A stretch of DNA of 64,000 nt, taken from NCBI RefSeq assembly GCF_019703855.1, contig NZ_AP024086.1, forward strand, positions 3,988,501 through 4,052,500. Reading direction: 5' to 3'. Shown one piece after another: positions 52,333 through 61,531 of this stretch. The translations under genes and the position numbers were made by a program. This DNA comes from Desulfomarina profundi (GTDB lineage Bacteria > Desulfobacterota > Desulfobulbia > Desulfobulbales > Desulfocapsaceae). Within the stretch, counting starts at the first letter, position 1. Each line of letters begins with the position of its first letter. Under the pieces are notes generated by a model. It saw only the letters and a list, made by a program, of their open reading frames with translations. It ran no database searches and was not told the origin of the DNA.

Positions 52333-54483
52333 ATGAAGAAATTATTTGTGCTTCTTGTGATTATTGCTCTTGTGGCCGCTTTTTTTATTTTTGATTTTGA
52401 TCAGCTTCTGACCCTGGAAGCAATCAAATCACGCCAGGCGGAGTTTGAGCAGCTGAAGGCAACCTCTCCAGTGATGGTCAGTCTTGTCTTTTTCGGGCTC
52501 TATGTCCTGGTCACAGCCCTTTCGCTTCCCGGTGCGGCCCTGATGACCCTTGTGGCCGGCGCTTTGTTCGGCCTGGTCTGGGGACTTGTGCTTGTCTCAT
52601 TTGCTTCAACCATCGGGGCGACTCTGGCCTTCCTCGTCTCCCGCTATCTCCTGAAAGAAACCGTGCAGAACCGCTTCGGCGACAGGCTGGCACCGATCAA
52701 CAAGGGCATAGAAAGGGAAGGGGCCTTTTATCTCTTTACCCTGCGTCTGGTACCGGTATTCCCCTTTTTTCTCATCAATATCCTCATGGGACTGACTCCC
52801 ATCCGAACCATAACCTATTACTGGGTCAGCCAGGTCGGTATGCTGGCGGGAACCGTGGTATATGTGAACGCGGGGACCCAGCTGGCCAGAATTGACAGCC
52901 TGGGGGGAATTATCTCACTGCCGCTTCTTCTCTCTTTTGCGCTGCTCGGTCTTTTTCCGCTTATCGCCAAAAAAATTATCGACTGGCTGAAGAGAAGAAA
53001 GGTGTATGCCGCCTGGCCCAGGCCAAAGCGTTTTGACAGGAACCTGATTGTCATCGGGGCCGGGGCGGCGGGACTTGTGAGTTCCCTGATCGGTGCGGCA
53101 GTCAAGGCGAAGGTCACTCTTGTTGAGGCCAATAAGATGGGGGGTGACTGCCTGAATTACGGTTGTGTGCCAAGCAAGGCATTGATCAAAAGTGCGAAGA
53201 TTGTCCATTTTATGAAAAATGGTGAACATTACGGCCTGGAACCGGTGGAGCCGCAGTTCAGTTTCAAAAAGGTGATGGCGCGTGTCCATCGGGTGATCAG
53301 CGAGGTGGAACCCCATGACAGCGTGGAGCGCTTCACCTCCCTGGGTGTGGAGGTCCTGGAAGGATACGGAGAGCTGGTGGACCCGTGGACGGTGATCGTA
53401 AAACTGAAAAATGGCGAGACCAGGCGGCTTACGGCCAGGTCAATTATTATTGCGGCCGGCGCCGAACCTTTTGTTCCTCCCCTGCCGGGGATTGAAGATT
53501 CGGGTTATCTCACCAGTGATACCCTGTGGGAGGAGCTGGCAACCCACGACAATCCTCCGGAAAAACTGGTTATCCTGGGAGGAGGTCCCATCGGCTGTGA
53601 ACTGTCCCAGTGTTTTGCAAGACTCGGCTCCACTGTCTGGCAGGTTGAGCGGGGCGGGACGATCATGAGTCGGGAGGATGCGGAAGTTTCCGCCTTTGCC
53701 AGGGCGGCTCTTGAAAAGGATGGCGTCCATGTCCTTACGGGGCATAGTGCCCTGCGTTGTGAGCGGGAAGGTGATGTCAAATACGTGGTTGTTGAGCATG
53801 AAGGGCAGGAAAAAAGGCTCGACTATGATGTTCTTATCTGTGCCGTGGGTCGCTCAGCAAGGCTGAAGGGCTATGGTCTTGAAAACCTGGGCATTACCAC
53901 TGAACGCACTGTTGTCACCAACGATTACCTGGAAACCCTCTATCCCAATATCTATGCAGCCGGTGATGTCGCAGGTCCTTACCAGTTTACCCATACGGCT
54001 GGACACCAGGCCTGGTATGCCACGGTCAACAGCCTGTTCGGGGAATGGAAGAAATTCAGGGTCGATTATTCAGTCATCCCCTGGACAACCTTCATTGATC
54101 CGGAGGTGGCACGGGTCGGCCTGAATGAACAGGAAGCAAAGGAAAAGAAAATAGCCTACGAGGTGACCCGTTTCGGTATTGATGATCTTGACCGGGCCAT
54201 AGCCGACGGGGCAGCCCATGGGTTTATAAAAGTGCTTACCGTCCCCGGAAAAGACAAGATTCTCGGGGTGACCCTGGTGGGCGAGCATGGCGGAGATCTG
54301 CTGACCGAGTTTGTCCTGGCCATGAAGCACGGTCTCGGGCTGAACAAGATTCTCTCAACCATTCACACCTATCCGACCCTGGCGGAAACAAATAAATATG
54401 TGGCCGGGGAGTGGAAAAAAAGCCATGCGCCGGAGAAGCTGCTCGGCTGGATCGAACGTTATCATACCTGGAAAAGGGGGTAG
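52333..54483 (+). CDS. VTT/SNARE-associated membrane domain fused to FAD disulfide oxidoreductase
   Basis: A 716-residue fusion. Residues 1-220 are a TVP38/DedA-type (VTT) membrane domain (KKLFVLLVIIALVAAFFIF; GAALMTLVAGALFGLVWGLVLVS; LRLVPVFPFFLINILMG). Residues 235-716 are a mercuric-reductase-like pyridine nucleotide-disulfide oxidoreductase: FAD motif VIGAGAAGL, redox pair Cys273-x4-Cys278 (GGDCLNYGCVPSK), NAD motif LGGGPIGCELSQ, and dimerisation domain ending HTYPTLAETNKY. The natural electron acceptor is unknown; no MerA-type metal Cys pair is seen at the C-terminus. ATG 52333 has AGGT upstream. DUF547 follows after two bases, an association seen widely. Confidence 0.87.
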   Translation: MKKLFVLLVIIALVAAFFIFDFDQLLTLEAIKSRQAEFEQLKATSPVMVSLVFFGLYVLVTALSLPGAALMTLVAGALFGLVWGLVLVSFASTIGATLAFLVSRYLLKETVQNRFGDRLAPINKGIEREGAFYLFTLRLVPVFPFFLINILMGLTPIRTITYYWVSQVGMLAGTVVYVNAGTQLARIDSLGGIISLPLLLSFALLGLFPLIAKKIIDWLKRRKVYAAWPRPKRFDRNLIVIGAGAAGLVSSLIGAAVKAKVTLVEANKMGGDCLNYGCVPSKALIKSAKIVHFMKNGEHYGLEPVEPQFSFKKVMARVHRVISEVEPHDSVERFTSLGVEVLEGYGELVDPWTVIVKLKNGETRRLTARSIIIAAGAEPFVPPLPGIEDSGYLTSDTLWEELATHDNPPEKLVILGGGPIGCELSQCFARLGSTVWQVERGGTIMSREDAEVSAFARAALEKDGVHVLTGHSALRCEREGDVKYVVVEHEGQEKRLDYDVLICAVGRSARLKGYGLENLGITTERTVVTNDYLETLYPNIYAAGDVAGPYQFTHTAGHQAWYATVNSLFGEWKKFRVDYSVIPWTTFIDPEVARVGLNEQEAKEKKIAYEVTRFGIDDLDRAIADGAAHGFIKVLTVPGKDKILGVTLVGEHGGDLLTEFVLAMKHGLGLNKILSTIHTYPTLAETNKYVAGEWKKSHAPEKLLGWIERYHTWKRG

Positions 54484-54485
54484 CC

Positions 54486-55283
54486 ATGAGATGGATTTCT
54501 GTTGTTCTTTTTCTGGTTTTTACTGTGGTTCATGGGGAGGCGGCGGAGTTTGATCATGGAGCATGGACAGCATTGCTGCAAAAACATGTTGTTGTTTTTG
54601 ATGGAGGCAGGAAAACTCAGGTCGATTATAACGGTTTTCTGCGTGATCGCGCAGATCTGAAGCGCTACCTTGACAGCCTTACCGGAATAGATCAGAAAAC
54701 GTTTGATACCTATTCTCCCGATGAACAGCTTGCCTTTCTTATAAACAGTTACAACAGCTGGACTGTGGAGTTGATTCTGACTGAATACCCTGATCTTGAG
54801 TCCATAAAAGATCTTGGCTCCTTTTTCCAGTCTCCCTGGAAGAAGCGTTTTTTTTCTCTGCTGGGAAAGACAAGGTCGCTTGATGAGATAGAGCATACAC
54901 TTATCCGCGGCTCAGGCAGGTATAATGACCCGCGTATTCACTTCGCGGTCAACTGCGCCAGTATTGGATGTCCTGCGCTGCGGGCGGAGGCCTATAACGG
55001 CAGGGATCTGCAGCGGCAGCTGCAGGAGGCCGCCGATCTTTTTCTCTCCGATTCAACAAGAAACCGCTACAGAAACAACCGGCTTGAAGTGTCATCTCTT
55101 TTTAAATGGTACAAGGAGGATTTTGAAAAGGGCTGGAAGGGGATAACGTCACTGGGCCGGTTCTTTGCTGACCATCGCCACTCCCTTGGCCTCAATGAAC
55201 AGGAGGCTGCACGGGCGGCAGACAACGCCATTGATATTACCTATTTGAAATATAACTGGAAATTGAATAGTATAGTGCGCTGA
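54486..55283 (+). CDS. Exported DUF547 protein
   Basis: A 265-residue protein with signal peptide (RWISVVLFLVFTVVHGEA). The DUF547 core is visible as FLINSYNSWTVELIL, LDEIEHTLIRGS and IHFAVNCASIGCPALRAEAY with a conserved Cys pair. Function unknown. It starts two bases after the stop of the VTT/FAD oxidoreductase gene with GGGGG upstream, so the two are co-translated and probably act together at the membrane. Confidence 0.83.
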   Translation: MRWISVVLFLVFTVVHGEAAEFDHGAWTALLQKHVVVFDGGRKTQVDYNGFLRDRADLKRYLDSLTGIDQKTFDTYSPDEQLAFLINSYNSWTVELILTEYPDLESIKDLGSFFQSPWKKRFFSLLGKTRSLDEIEHTLIRGSGRYNDPRIHFAVNCASIGCPALRAEAYNGRDLQRQLQEAADLFLSDSTRNRYRNNRLEVSSLFKWYKEDFEKGWKGITSLGRFFADHRHSLGLNEQEAARAADNAIDITYLKYNWKLNSIVR

Positions 55284-55354
55284 TCTGTTGTCGGGGAGTC
55301 GGGGAGAGAAATAACTGAGACCTGAGGTTAAGCAATACCGGTCGGATAATAAAA

Positions 55355-56389
55355 ATGTCGAAAGTAAATCTGATGGATGATTACAGTGAAGGGTGTCATC
55401 CGCGTATTTTAGAGATTCTTGCAGAAACCAATCTTATACAGCAGGAAGGTTATGGTGAAGATGCCTATTCCCGGGAGGCACGACAGTTTATCCGGGAAAG
55501 AATCAACTGCTCTGATGCGGATATTTTTTTTGTTTCCGGAGGAACTCAGGCCAATCTGATTGTTATTGCCGCCTCCCTGCGGCCACATGAATCGGTAATT
55601 GCTGTGGACAGTGGTCACATTAATGTCCATGAGGCGGGAGCAATCGAGGCCACCGGCCACCGGATAAACGGTGTTCCCGGTTCGGACGGAAAAATGCAGG
55701 TAACGGATATAGAATCCGTGCTTGATGGACATGGCGATGTCCCCCATATGGTCAAGCCGAAGATGGTCTATATTTCCAATTCCACAGAAATCGGAACCTG
55801 CTACCTGAAACACGAGCTGGAAGAACTGTCAGCATTCTGCAGGGATAGGGGACTTTTTCTTTTTATGGACGGGGCCCGTCTCGGGTCCGCGCTCTGTGCG
55901 GATGGAAATGATCTCAGCCTTGCTGATGTGGCCGAACTGACGGATGTCTTTTATATCGGTGGTACAAAAAACGGCGCCCTGCTCGGGGAGGCCATTGTTA
56001 TAACCAATAACAGCATTAAAGAGGATTTTCCCTTCCATCTGAAACAGCACGGTGCCCTGACCGCCAAAGGTCGTCTGCTCGGTATCCAGTTTGTCGCCCT
56101 GTTCCGGGATGACCTGTTTTTTGAACTTGCCGCACACGCAAACAAAATGGCAGGTATACTCGCCGGGGCAATCAAGGCAAAAGACTATCCATTTCTTGTT
56201 GAAACACCTTCAAACCAGATCTTCCCGATTTTCCCAGATACCAGGATTAAACAACTGGCAGAAAAGTACGCATTCCATATCTGGCAGAGGGTTGATGATA
56301 CCCATTCGGCAATCAGGCTGGTGACATCCTGGGCGACAGAGCAGCACGTGGTTGATCAGTTTATTCTTGACCTGGACAGCTTCCAATAA
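55355..56389 (+). CDS. ltaE: Low-specificity L-threonine aldolase-like PLP enzyme
   Basis: A 344-residue fold-type I PLP enzyme of the beta-eliminating lyase/threonine aldolase group. VNLMDDYSEGCHPRIL marks the N-terminus, FVSGGTQANLIV the cofactor phosphate region, FLFMDGARLGSAL the Asp that holds the pyridine nitrogen, and FYIGGTKNGALLGEA the Lys forming the Schiff base. It cleaves L-threonine (or allo-threonine) to glycine and acetaldehyde. Last chromosomal-type gene before the AT-rich island. Confidence 0.87.
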   Translation: MSKVNLMDDYSEGCHPRILEILAETNLIQQEGYGEDAYSREARQFIRERINCSDADIFFVSGGTQANLIVIAASLRPHESVIAVDSGHINVHEAGAIEATGHRINGVPGSDGKMQVTDIESVLDGHGDVPHMVKPKMVYISNSTEIGTCYLKHELEELSAFCRDRGLFLFMDGARLGSALCADGNDLSLADVAELTDVFYIGGTKNGALLGEAIVITNNSIKEDFPFHLKQHGALTAKGRLLGIQFVALFRDDLFFELAAHANKMAGILAGAIKAKDYPFLVETPSNQIFPIFPDTRIKQLAEKYAFHIWQRVDDTHSAIRLVTSWATEQHVVDQFILDLDSFQ

Positions 56390-56709
56390 CGGCTGGATGT
56401 TCGGAAAAATCCCTGTATAATCGGCCCGTGAAGAAAAAACCCAACATAATATTGACGTCGTAAAATATTCTATTATAATCCTTACAAATTACAGATTCAT
56501 TGGTGGATGGTGGGCAGGATTTTTTTCCACTTTTACCCGCATAATATCGGATATGGTGGAAAACTGGTTCAGATATAGGGTGTTATCCTGTTAAGCTGAT
56601 ATCCGTCAATATTTACATGATATAAAGCATAAAATGACCTAACATGTTGAATTTAGGTTGTCAAAGATTTGGGGATTTTCGGAGTTATACGGAAACCAGA
56701 TAATAACTT
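56390..56709. other. Gap between the chromosomal gene block and the cassette island
   Basis: About 320 AT-rich bases with no gene. It contains an inverted sequence GACCTAAC...GGTTGTC (about 56636-56662) that does not pair like an attC, and several TTGTCA/TATAAT-like hexamers. A cassette attachment site (attI) or promoter could lie here, but I cannot identify either with confidence. Confidence 0.4.
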
Positions 56710-56710
56710 G

Positions 56711-58827
56711 TTATAACAAAAATAGCCATACAAAATAATATTAATTGAAAGGATATAATTTAGATGACTGAAAGAACATTTCCCGGCACACATCCAAACC
56801 TGAAAGATGGTCATTTCACAGTTCATGAAAAGAAAATATTAGAAACCTTATCTAAAGAGTTTTTCATAACAAATGGGGGAAGGGAAATAAAAGTTGGGTA
56901 TAACAGCAGGTATAAATATTTAATAATAAGCCCAACAGACATATATAAGGACATGTTTAATTTGGATAGAGAGATAATTGTACTTTTTAGTCCTTATACA
57001 AGTATAGAGCCTAGAACATTGAGTGTATTTGACTATGTTGCAAATGGCCATTCGGCTTTAAGAATAGAGAAAATATGTAATGTTTTAATAAGTAACGATC
57101 CAAATGTTGAGAATTCTCTGAATGAGTTAATCAAGAGTGAGCCTGAATCACAAATTATTATTCCTTTTTTTTCAGATGAGCTCTTAAAGGTAAGCGACCC
57201 ATTTTTCTTTAGGAATAGATTCAAAAAATATTTTTATACAAGGGATCTCTTTGCTTTTGAAGCCCCGCTAAAAAAAGATATTTATTTTTTCGGAAGAAAT
57301 GATCTCATTCAAGTAATTATCAATAGGTATAAAAGCAATGAAAACTCAGGTCTATTTGGTCTAAGGAAAACAGGAAAAACATCATTAATAAATGGAATAG
57401 AGAGAAATCTAAATAAAGAAGGTATAACCCCAATAATCATTGATTGTCAGGATACTTCATTTAATCAGAGAAGGTGGTACGAAGCACTATACTATATCTG
57501 TGAAGCCGCAAAAAAAGCACTACAATCTAAAGCTAAATTACCTAGTGAATCAGAATTCACAGAAAAAAATTCTTCAATATTGACAGAGAGCTATTTTAAG
57601 GAATGCAGAGAAGAAGTTAATAACCCACTCCTGTTCATATTTGATGAAATTGAAAACATATCAATTAATACGTCTCCGGCTAAACACTGGTGCACCGGTT
57701 TGGATTTTGTATTATTTTGGCAAACATTACGATCAATATTCCAAAGGAATACAAACTTAATTTCATACTTGCTTGTAGGTACAAACCCATCTTGTATTGA
57801 GTTACCGAAAATAAATAATGTTGACAATCCAATATTTAATCATTTTGATCCGATATATATACCTGGTTTTGATGTTAAAGATACACGTGAGATGGTTAGA
57901 AAACTCGGCAAGAGAATGGGTATTAAGTTTGAGGAGACTGTATATTCAAAGTTAACTGAAGACTTTGGTGGCCATCCATTTTTAATGAGGCACGTTTGCA
58001 GTTTGATTTCAAAAAAAGTAATCGAGCTTGACCGTCCAGTAACAATAGGAAGAAATTCATACACTACCAGCAAAGACGAATTTATAAACAATCACTATAA
58101 TTATCTAGAAATGATAATTAATATTCTTAAAACGTCATACCCTGATGAATATGAAATGTTAACAATGCTTGCTATAGGTGATGTTGATACATTTAATGAA
58201 TTTTCTGAACTACATCCTTCATTTACTTCCCACCTAATCGGATATGGCTTAATAAAAAGAGATTACTCAGGCTTTGATTTTAATATTGATGCCATTAAGA
58301 GTTATATCTTAAATCAATCAAAATATAAAAGAATTGGCCTGTCTACAGATGATATGTGGGCTGAAATATCTCAGAGAAGAAACTCAACAGAAATAAAGCT
58401 CAGAAAACTTATTAAAATGCTTTTGCAAGCAAATGTTGGTGCTTCAAAAGGAAAAGAAAAAATATTAAATATATTTGGCGGCTCCAGAAAAAGCAAATTA
58501 AATAAATTATCTTATGATGACTTATTTAATGCCTCCGTCAGTGAAATATACTTCTCTGATCTGTCAAAAATATTATCAAAAAACTGGGATATATTTCATA
58601 ACGTATTTAATCATACCCAAAAGGAAACATTTGAAAAACTAGAATTCATCAACAAAACAAGAGCTGATGCACACGCCAAGGAATTATCAGAAGAACAATT
58701 CGCCTATTTCAGAGTGTGCATGTCCAATATCGAAAAAGACTTAAATAATTTTATGTAATACATGTGTTATAACAATTAGCTACAGCGGATGCTACGCAAA
58801 AAACGCTTCGCACCGCTGAGCATAGCG
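56711..58827 (+). mobile_element. Putative integron gene cassette 1
   Basis: The unit starts after the G of GTTATAAC (56710-56717) and ends at the G of GTTATGT (58827), with one gene and an attC-like site at its 3' end. The attC first arm is GTTATAAC (58766-58773), the reverse complement of the cassette start, as required when a cassette circle is cut at its own attC. Length 2,117 bp; the gene starts 53 bp inside. Base composition is clearly more AT-rich than the flanking chromosome. Confidence 0.72.
56764..58758 (+). CDS. AAA/STAND-like ATPase, possible defence protein
   Basis: A 664-residue protein. Residues 1-175 are of unknown fold. An ATPase domain follows, with Walker A GLRKTGKTS near residue 200 and Walker B LLFIFDEIENI near 295, then VGTNPSCIELP and a helical lid (DTREMVRKLGKRMGIKFEE, GGHPFLMRHVC) typical of archaeal-type/STAND ATPases. 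After a helical region the C-terminus (about 590-664) ends INKTRADAHAKELSEEQFAYFR, which recalls HEPN/Swt1-type domains, although the R-to-H spacing (RADAH) is short. It is the sole gene of putative integron cassette 1. A phage-defence or toxin-like role is a guess from architecture and context. Ribosome binding site AAAGGAT; codon use is AT-rich and foreign-looking. Confidence 0.75.
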   Translation: MTERTFPGTHPNLKDGHFTVHEKKILETLSKEFFITNGGREIKVGYNSRYKYLIISPTDIYKDMFNLDREIIVLFSPYTSIEPRTLSVFDYVANGHSALRIEKICNVLISNDPNVENSLNELIKSEPESQIIIPFFSDELLKVSDPFFFRNRFKKYFYTRDLFAFEAPLKKDIYFFGRNDLIQVIINRYKSNENSGLFGLRKTGKTSLINGIERNLNKEGITPIIIDCQDTSFNQRRWYEALYYICEAAKKALQSKAKLPSESEFTEKNSSILTESYFKECREEVNNPLLFIFDEIENISINTSPAKHWCTGLDFVLFWQTLRSIFQRNTNLISYLLVGTNPSCIELPKINNVDNPIFNHFDPIYIPGFDVKDTREMVRKLGKRMGIKFEETVYSKLTEDFGGHPFLMRHVCSLISKKVIELDRPVTIGRNSYTTSKDEFINNHYNYLEMIINILKTSYPDEYEMLTMLAIGDVDTFNEFSELHPSFTSHLIGYGLIKRDYSGFDFNIDAIKSYILNQSKYKRIGLSTDDMWAEISQRRNSTEIKLRKLIKMLLQANVGASKGKEKILNIFGGSRKSKLNKLSYDDLFNASVSEIYFSDLSKILSKNWDIFHNVFNHTQKETFEKLEFINKTRADAHAKELSEEQFAYFRVCMSNIEKDLNNFM

Positions 58828-58833
58828 TTATGT
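58767..58833 (+). other. attC-like recombination site of cassette 1
   Basis: 67 bp. First core arm TTATAAC, last arm GTTATGT; internal arms GCTACAGCGG and CCGCTGAGCATAGC pair with unpaired extra bases on one side, and the centre ACGCAAAAAACGCTTCG forms the loop region. The order, the size and the extrahelical bases match attC. It starts eight bases after the ATPase gene stop. Confidence 0.72.
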
Positions 58834-60347
58834 GTAAGAAATCCAGAGTTGAAAACGGTTTTTAAAGGAGACAATAGAAAATGAGATTAACACAAGCACG
58901 AGTTCAGAATTATCGAAGTATTGTAGACTCTGGAGAATTTGAAATAGAAGAGCTGAAAACAATTTTGGTCGGTCCTAATGAAGCAGGAAAAACGGTTTTA
59001 TTGAAAGCTTTGCAGCAGCTTAACAAGCCTGAAGATGTTGAAGGGTTCGATGTATTGCGTGATTATCCAAGATCAAAATATAATGATATTACTACTGGTA
59101 AAACAGACCCTAAAACAACAACTGTAGTAACTGGCTACTTTGAATTAGAGGAAGAGGATAAGGAACTGATTCCGGAATTATTTCATAAATGTCAGTATAA
59201 ATTATACAGAAACCTCAATAATGAGGCCTACCACCATCTAATTGGTGCCCCAGATAAAATTACATTTGGAGTGTTAAAAACGAAATTTTCAAGAATGACC
59301 TCGCACATGGATAAGCAAGTTGAGCCAGCGAATGATGACGAAGAATCTATAAAACCCAGTGGTTCTTTCAAAGAAATAACTATGAATTGGTCGGATAGTA
59401 AAATAATTGACAACGAATCAGCTAAGTTATTGAAAGACTGGTTGGATACAAATTATGATTTTGTGGAAGAAGGCAATGAAAAGGAAGAAGCAAGACATGC
59501 GGAATTGTTAGAATTAATTCAAGCAAACGCCAAGCATGATGAAGTTCTAAAAATATTGGACAAGAGAACGCCAGTATTCATATTATTCAATAACTACTTC
59601 AAGGTTAAGCCTTCAATACATTTAGATCATTTGGCCAAAAGAGTTGAGCAGAATATTCTTGATGACGAGTATTTTGATTATGGGAATTTATGCTTGCTGA
59701 AGTTACTAGGGTTTACACCTAAAGAATTAGCAGATTTGGGTAATGCACAAAGTCCCAATATTAATGATAAGGATGCTTTGAAGATATACAAAGATAATCT
59801 GGACAAAAGAAGCTATCAGCTCAATGCGGCAAGCGTTAGATTGACGCAAGAAATTTGTTCAGCATGGATGCCTGACGCAAAGAGAGCAGAAGCAGATAAA
59901 CTCAAGATTACAGCCGATGGACAATATCTAAAAGTAGTAGTTGAAGATGATCTTGGTGTCGATATTGAGCTGGATCAACGGTCAGAAGGTTTTCAATGGT
60001 TAGTTTCATTTTTTGTAGTATTTTTTGCAGAGGCTATGGATAAGCATGAAAATGCAATACTACTTTTGGATGAACCAGGAATGAGTTTACATGGTCTTAA
60101 ACAACGAGAATTCAGAAAAACAATATCAAAGCTTTCAAAAAATAATCAGACGATCTTTACTACTCACTCACCTTTTCTTGTGGGACCAGACGAATTAGAT
60201 ATTGTAAGGGTTGTTGAGCTTAAAGATAGGACTACTGGAACCGAGGTTCATACTACAATTTCTTCAAGTGATCCAGCAGGATGATCATGCTATGAAATAG
60301 TGGACACTCAGTTAAGCCATTGTTACAAATATGGCAGGAGGAAAAAT

Positions 60348-60653
60348 ATGAGTGTTCAACAGAGAAGAAAATACGATCCAGATTTTAAACGCAATGCGGT
60401 TCTATTGTCAGAAGAACCTGGGAAGGCAGTAACTGAAATAGCTGACAACCTTGGTATCTCAAGAGATTTGCTTTACCGATGGAGAAGAGAATACAGAGCC
60501 AGAGAAAACTATTCTTTTTCAGGGAATGGCAGAGAGTCTCTGACACCTCAGGAGCAAAAAGTAAGAGATCTCGAAAAGAGGCTCAGGGATGCCGAGATGG
60601 AGCGGGATATATTAAAAAAAGCCATGGCCATCTTCAGCAGGACACCGAAATGA
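60348..60653 (+). CDS. IS3-family transposase OrfA
   Basis: A 101-residue protein with the helix-turn-helix of IS3-type OrfA (RRKYDPDFKRNAVLLSEEPG, ISRDLLYRWRREY) and a C-terminal leucine-zipper-like helix (VRDLEKRLRDAEMERDILKKAM). It binds the IS ends. ATG 60348 follows AGGAGG. The stop overlaps the OrfB start (ATGA), and a slippery A7G lies near its 3' end. Confidence 0.93.
   Translation: MSVQQRRKYDPDFKRNAVLLSEEPGKAVTEIADNLGISRDLLYRWRREYRARENYSFSGNGRESLTPQEQKVRDLEKRLRDAEMERDILKKAMAIFSRTPK
60614..60621 (+). other. Programmed -1 frameshift signal (A7G)
   Basis: AAAAAAAG read as TTA AAA AAA GCC in the OrfA frame. Slippage by -1 joins OrfA to the OrfB frame (continuing KKSHGHLQQDTE) and would give the OrfAB transposase, as known for IS3 elements. 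Confidence 0.65.
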
Positions 60654-61531
60654 TATTTAAGTTCATCAAGGAAAATCGCTCATCATTTCCGGTGAAGAAG
60701 ATGTGCCATGTATTCAATGTCTCCCCGAGCGGTTATTATCGCTGGATCAAGGCCCCTATCTCTACGAGGCAGATAGAAAAGGACCATTTGAAAAAACGTA
60801 TACAAGAGCTGTTTGAGCAACACAACGGCATGGTCGGGAGTCCGATTATCACTGCTGATCTTCACGATCAACCTGAGTTTTCAAATGTAAGCCGACAGCG
60901 TGTAGCTCGTATGATGAAGGAAATGGGTTTGAAATGCCGAACTGTAAAAAAGTTTGTTGTTACCACGGATTCAAAGCACACTGAGCCAGTGGCTCCCAAT
61001 CTGTTGGACCGCAAGTTCACCGTGTCCTCCCCCGACTTGGTGTGGGTTACCGATATCACCTATCTGAAGATAGGCAGTAAATGGCACTATCTCACAGTTT
61101 TCATAGACCTGTTTTCTCGAATAGTTGTGGGTTGGGATCTCAGCGATTCCCTTGAAAGACATTCTGCAATTAGGGCGCTAAACAAGGCCATATTGAGGAG
61201 ACACCCTGGCCAGGGATTAATGGTTCATAGTGATCGTGGAGTTCAATATGCAAGTAGCGATTTCAGAGCATTGCTGCAGAAACGAGGATTTGTTCAAAGC
61301 ATGAGCAGAAAGGGAAACTGCTGGGACAACGCAGTAGCTGAATCGTTTTTCCATACTATTAAAACCCAAATGATTCATCACTGCACATTCCACAATGTGG
61401 CTGAGGCTGAGCAGACCATATTCCATTACATCGAGGTCTACTACAACCGACAAAGGAAACATTCTACAAACGGATATAAAGCTCCTGCTCAATATGAGTT
61501 GGAGTGGTGGGACGATAGAAAAGCGGCTTAA
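60650..61531 (+). CDS. IS3-family transposase OrfB (DDE integrase core)
   Basis: A 293-residue protein from ATG 60650 (or fused to OrfA by frameshift). The HTH_21-like part (VKKMCHVFNVSPSGYYRWIK, then GSPIITADLHDQPE) is followed by the integrase core with the catalytic acids in WVTDITYL, VHSDRGVQY and NAVAESFFHTIK. Typical of the IS3 family, nearest in feel to the IS51-type group. Intact and probably active. Confidence 0.93.
   Translation: MIFKFIKENRSSFPVKKMCHVFNVSPSGYYRWIKAPISTRQIEKDHLKKRIQELFEQHNGMVGSPIITADLHDQPEFSNVSRQRVARMMKEMGLKCRTVKKFVVTTDSKHTEPVAPNLLDRKFTVSSPDLVWVTDITYLKIGSKWHYLTVFIDLFSRIVVGWDLSDSLERHSAIRALNKAILRRHPGQGLMVHSDRGVQYASSDFRALLQKRGFVQSMSRKGNCWDNAVAESFFHTIKTQMIHHCTFHNVAEAEQTIFHYIEVYYNRQRKHSTNGYKAPAQYELEWWDDRKAA

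Noticed and set aside
56636-56710. A third attC-like site just left of cassette 1
   Set aside because: CCTAAC and the final GTT are at a suitable distance, but the inner arms do not pair, so it does not fold like an attC.
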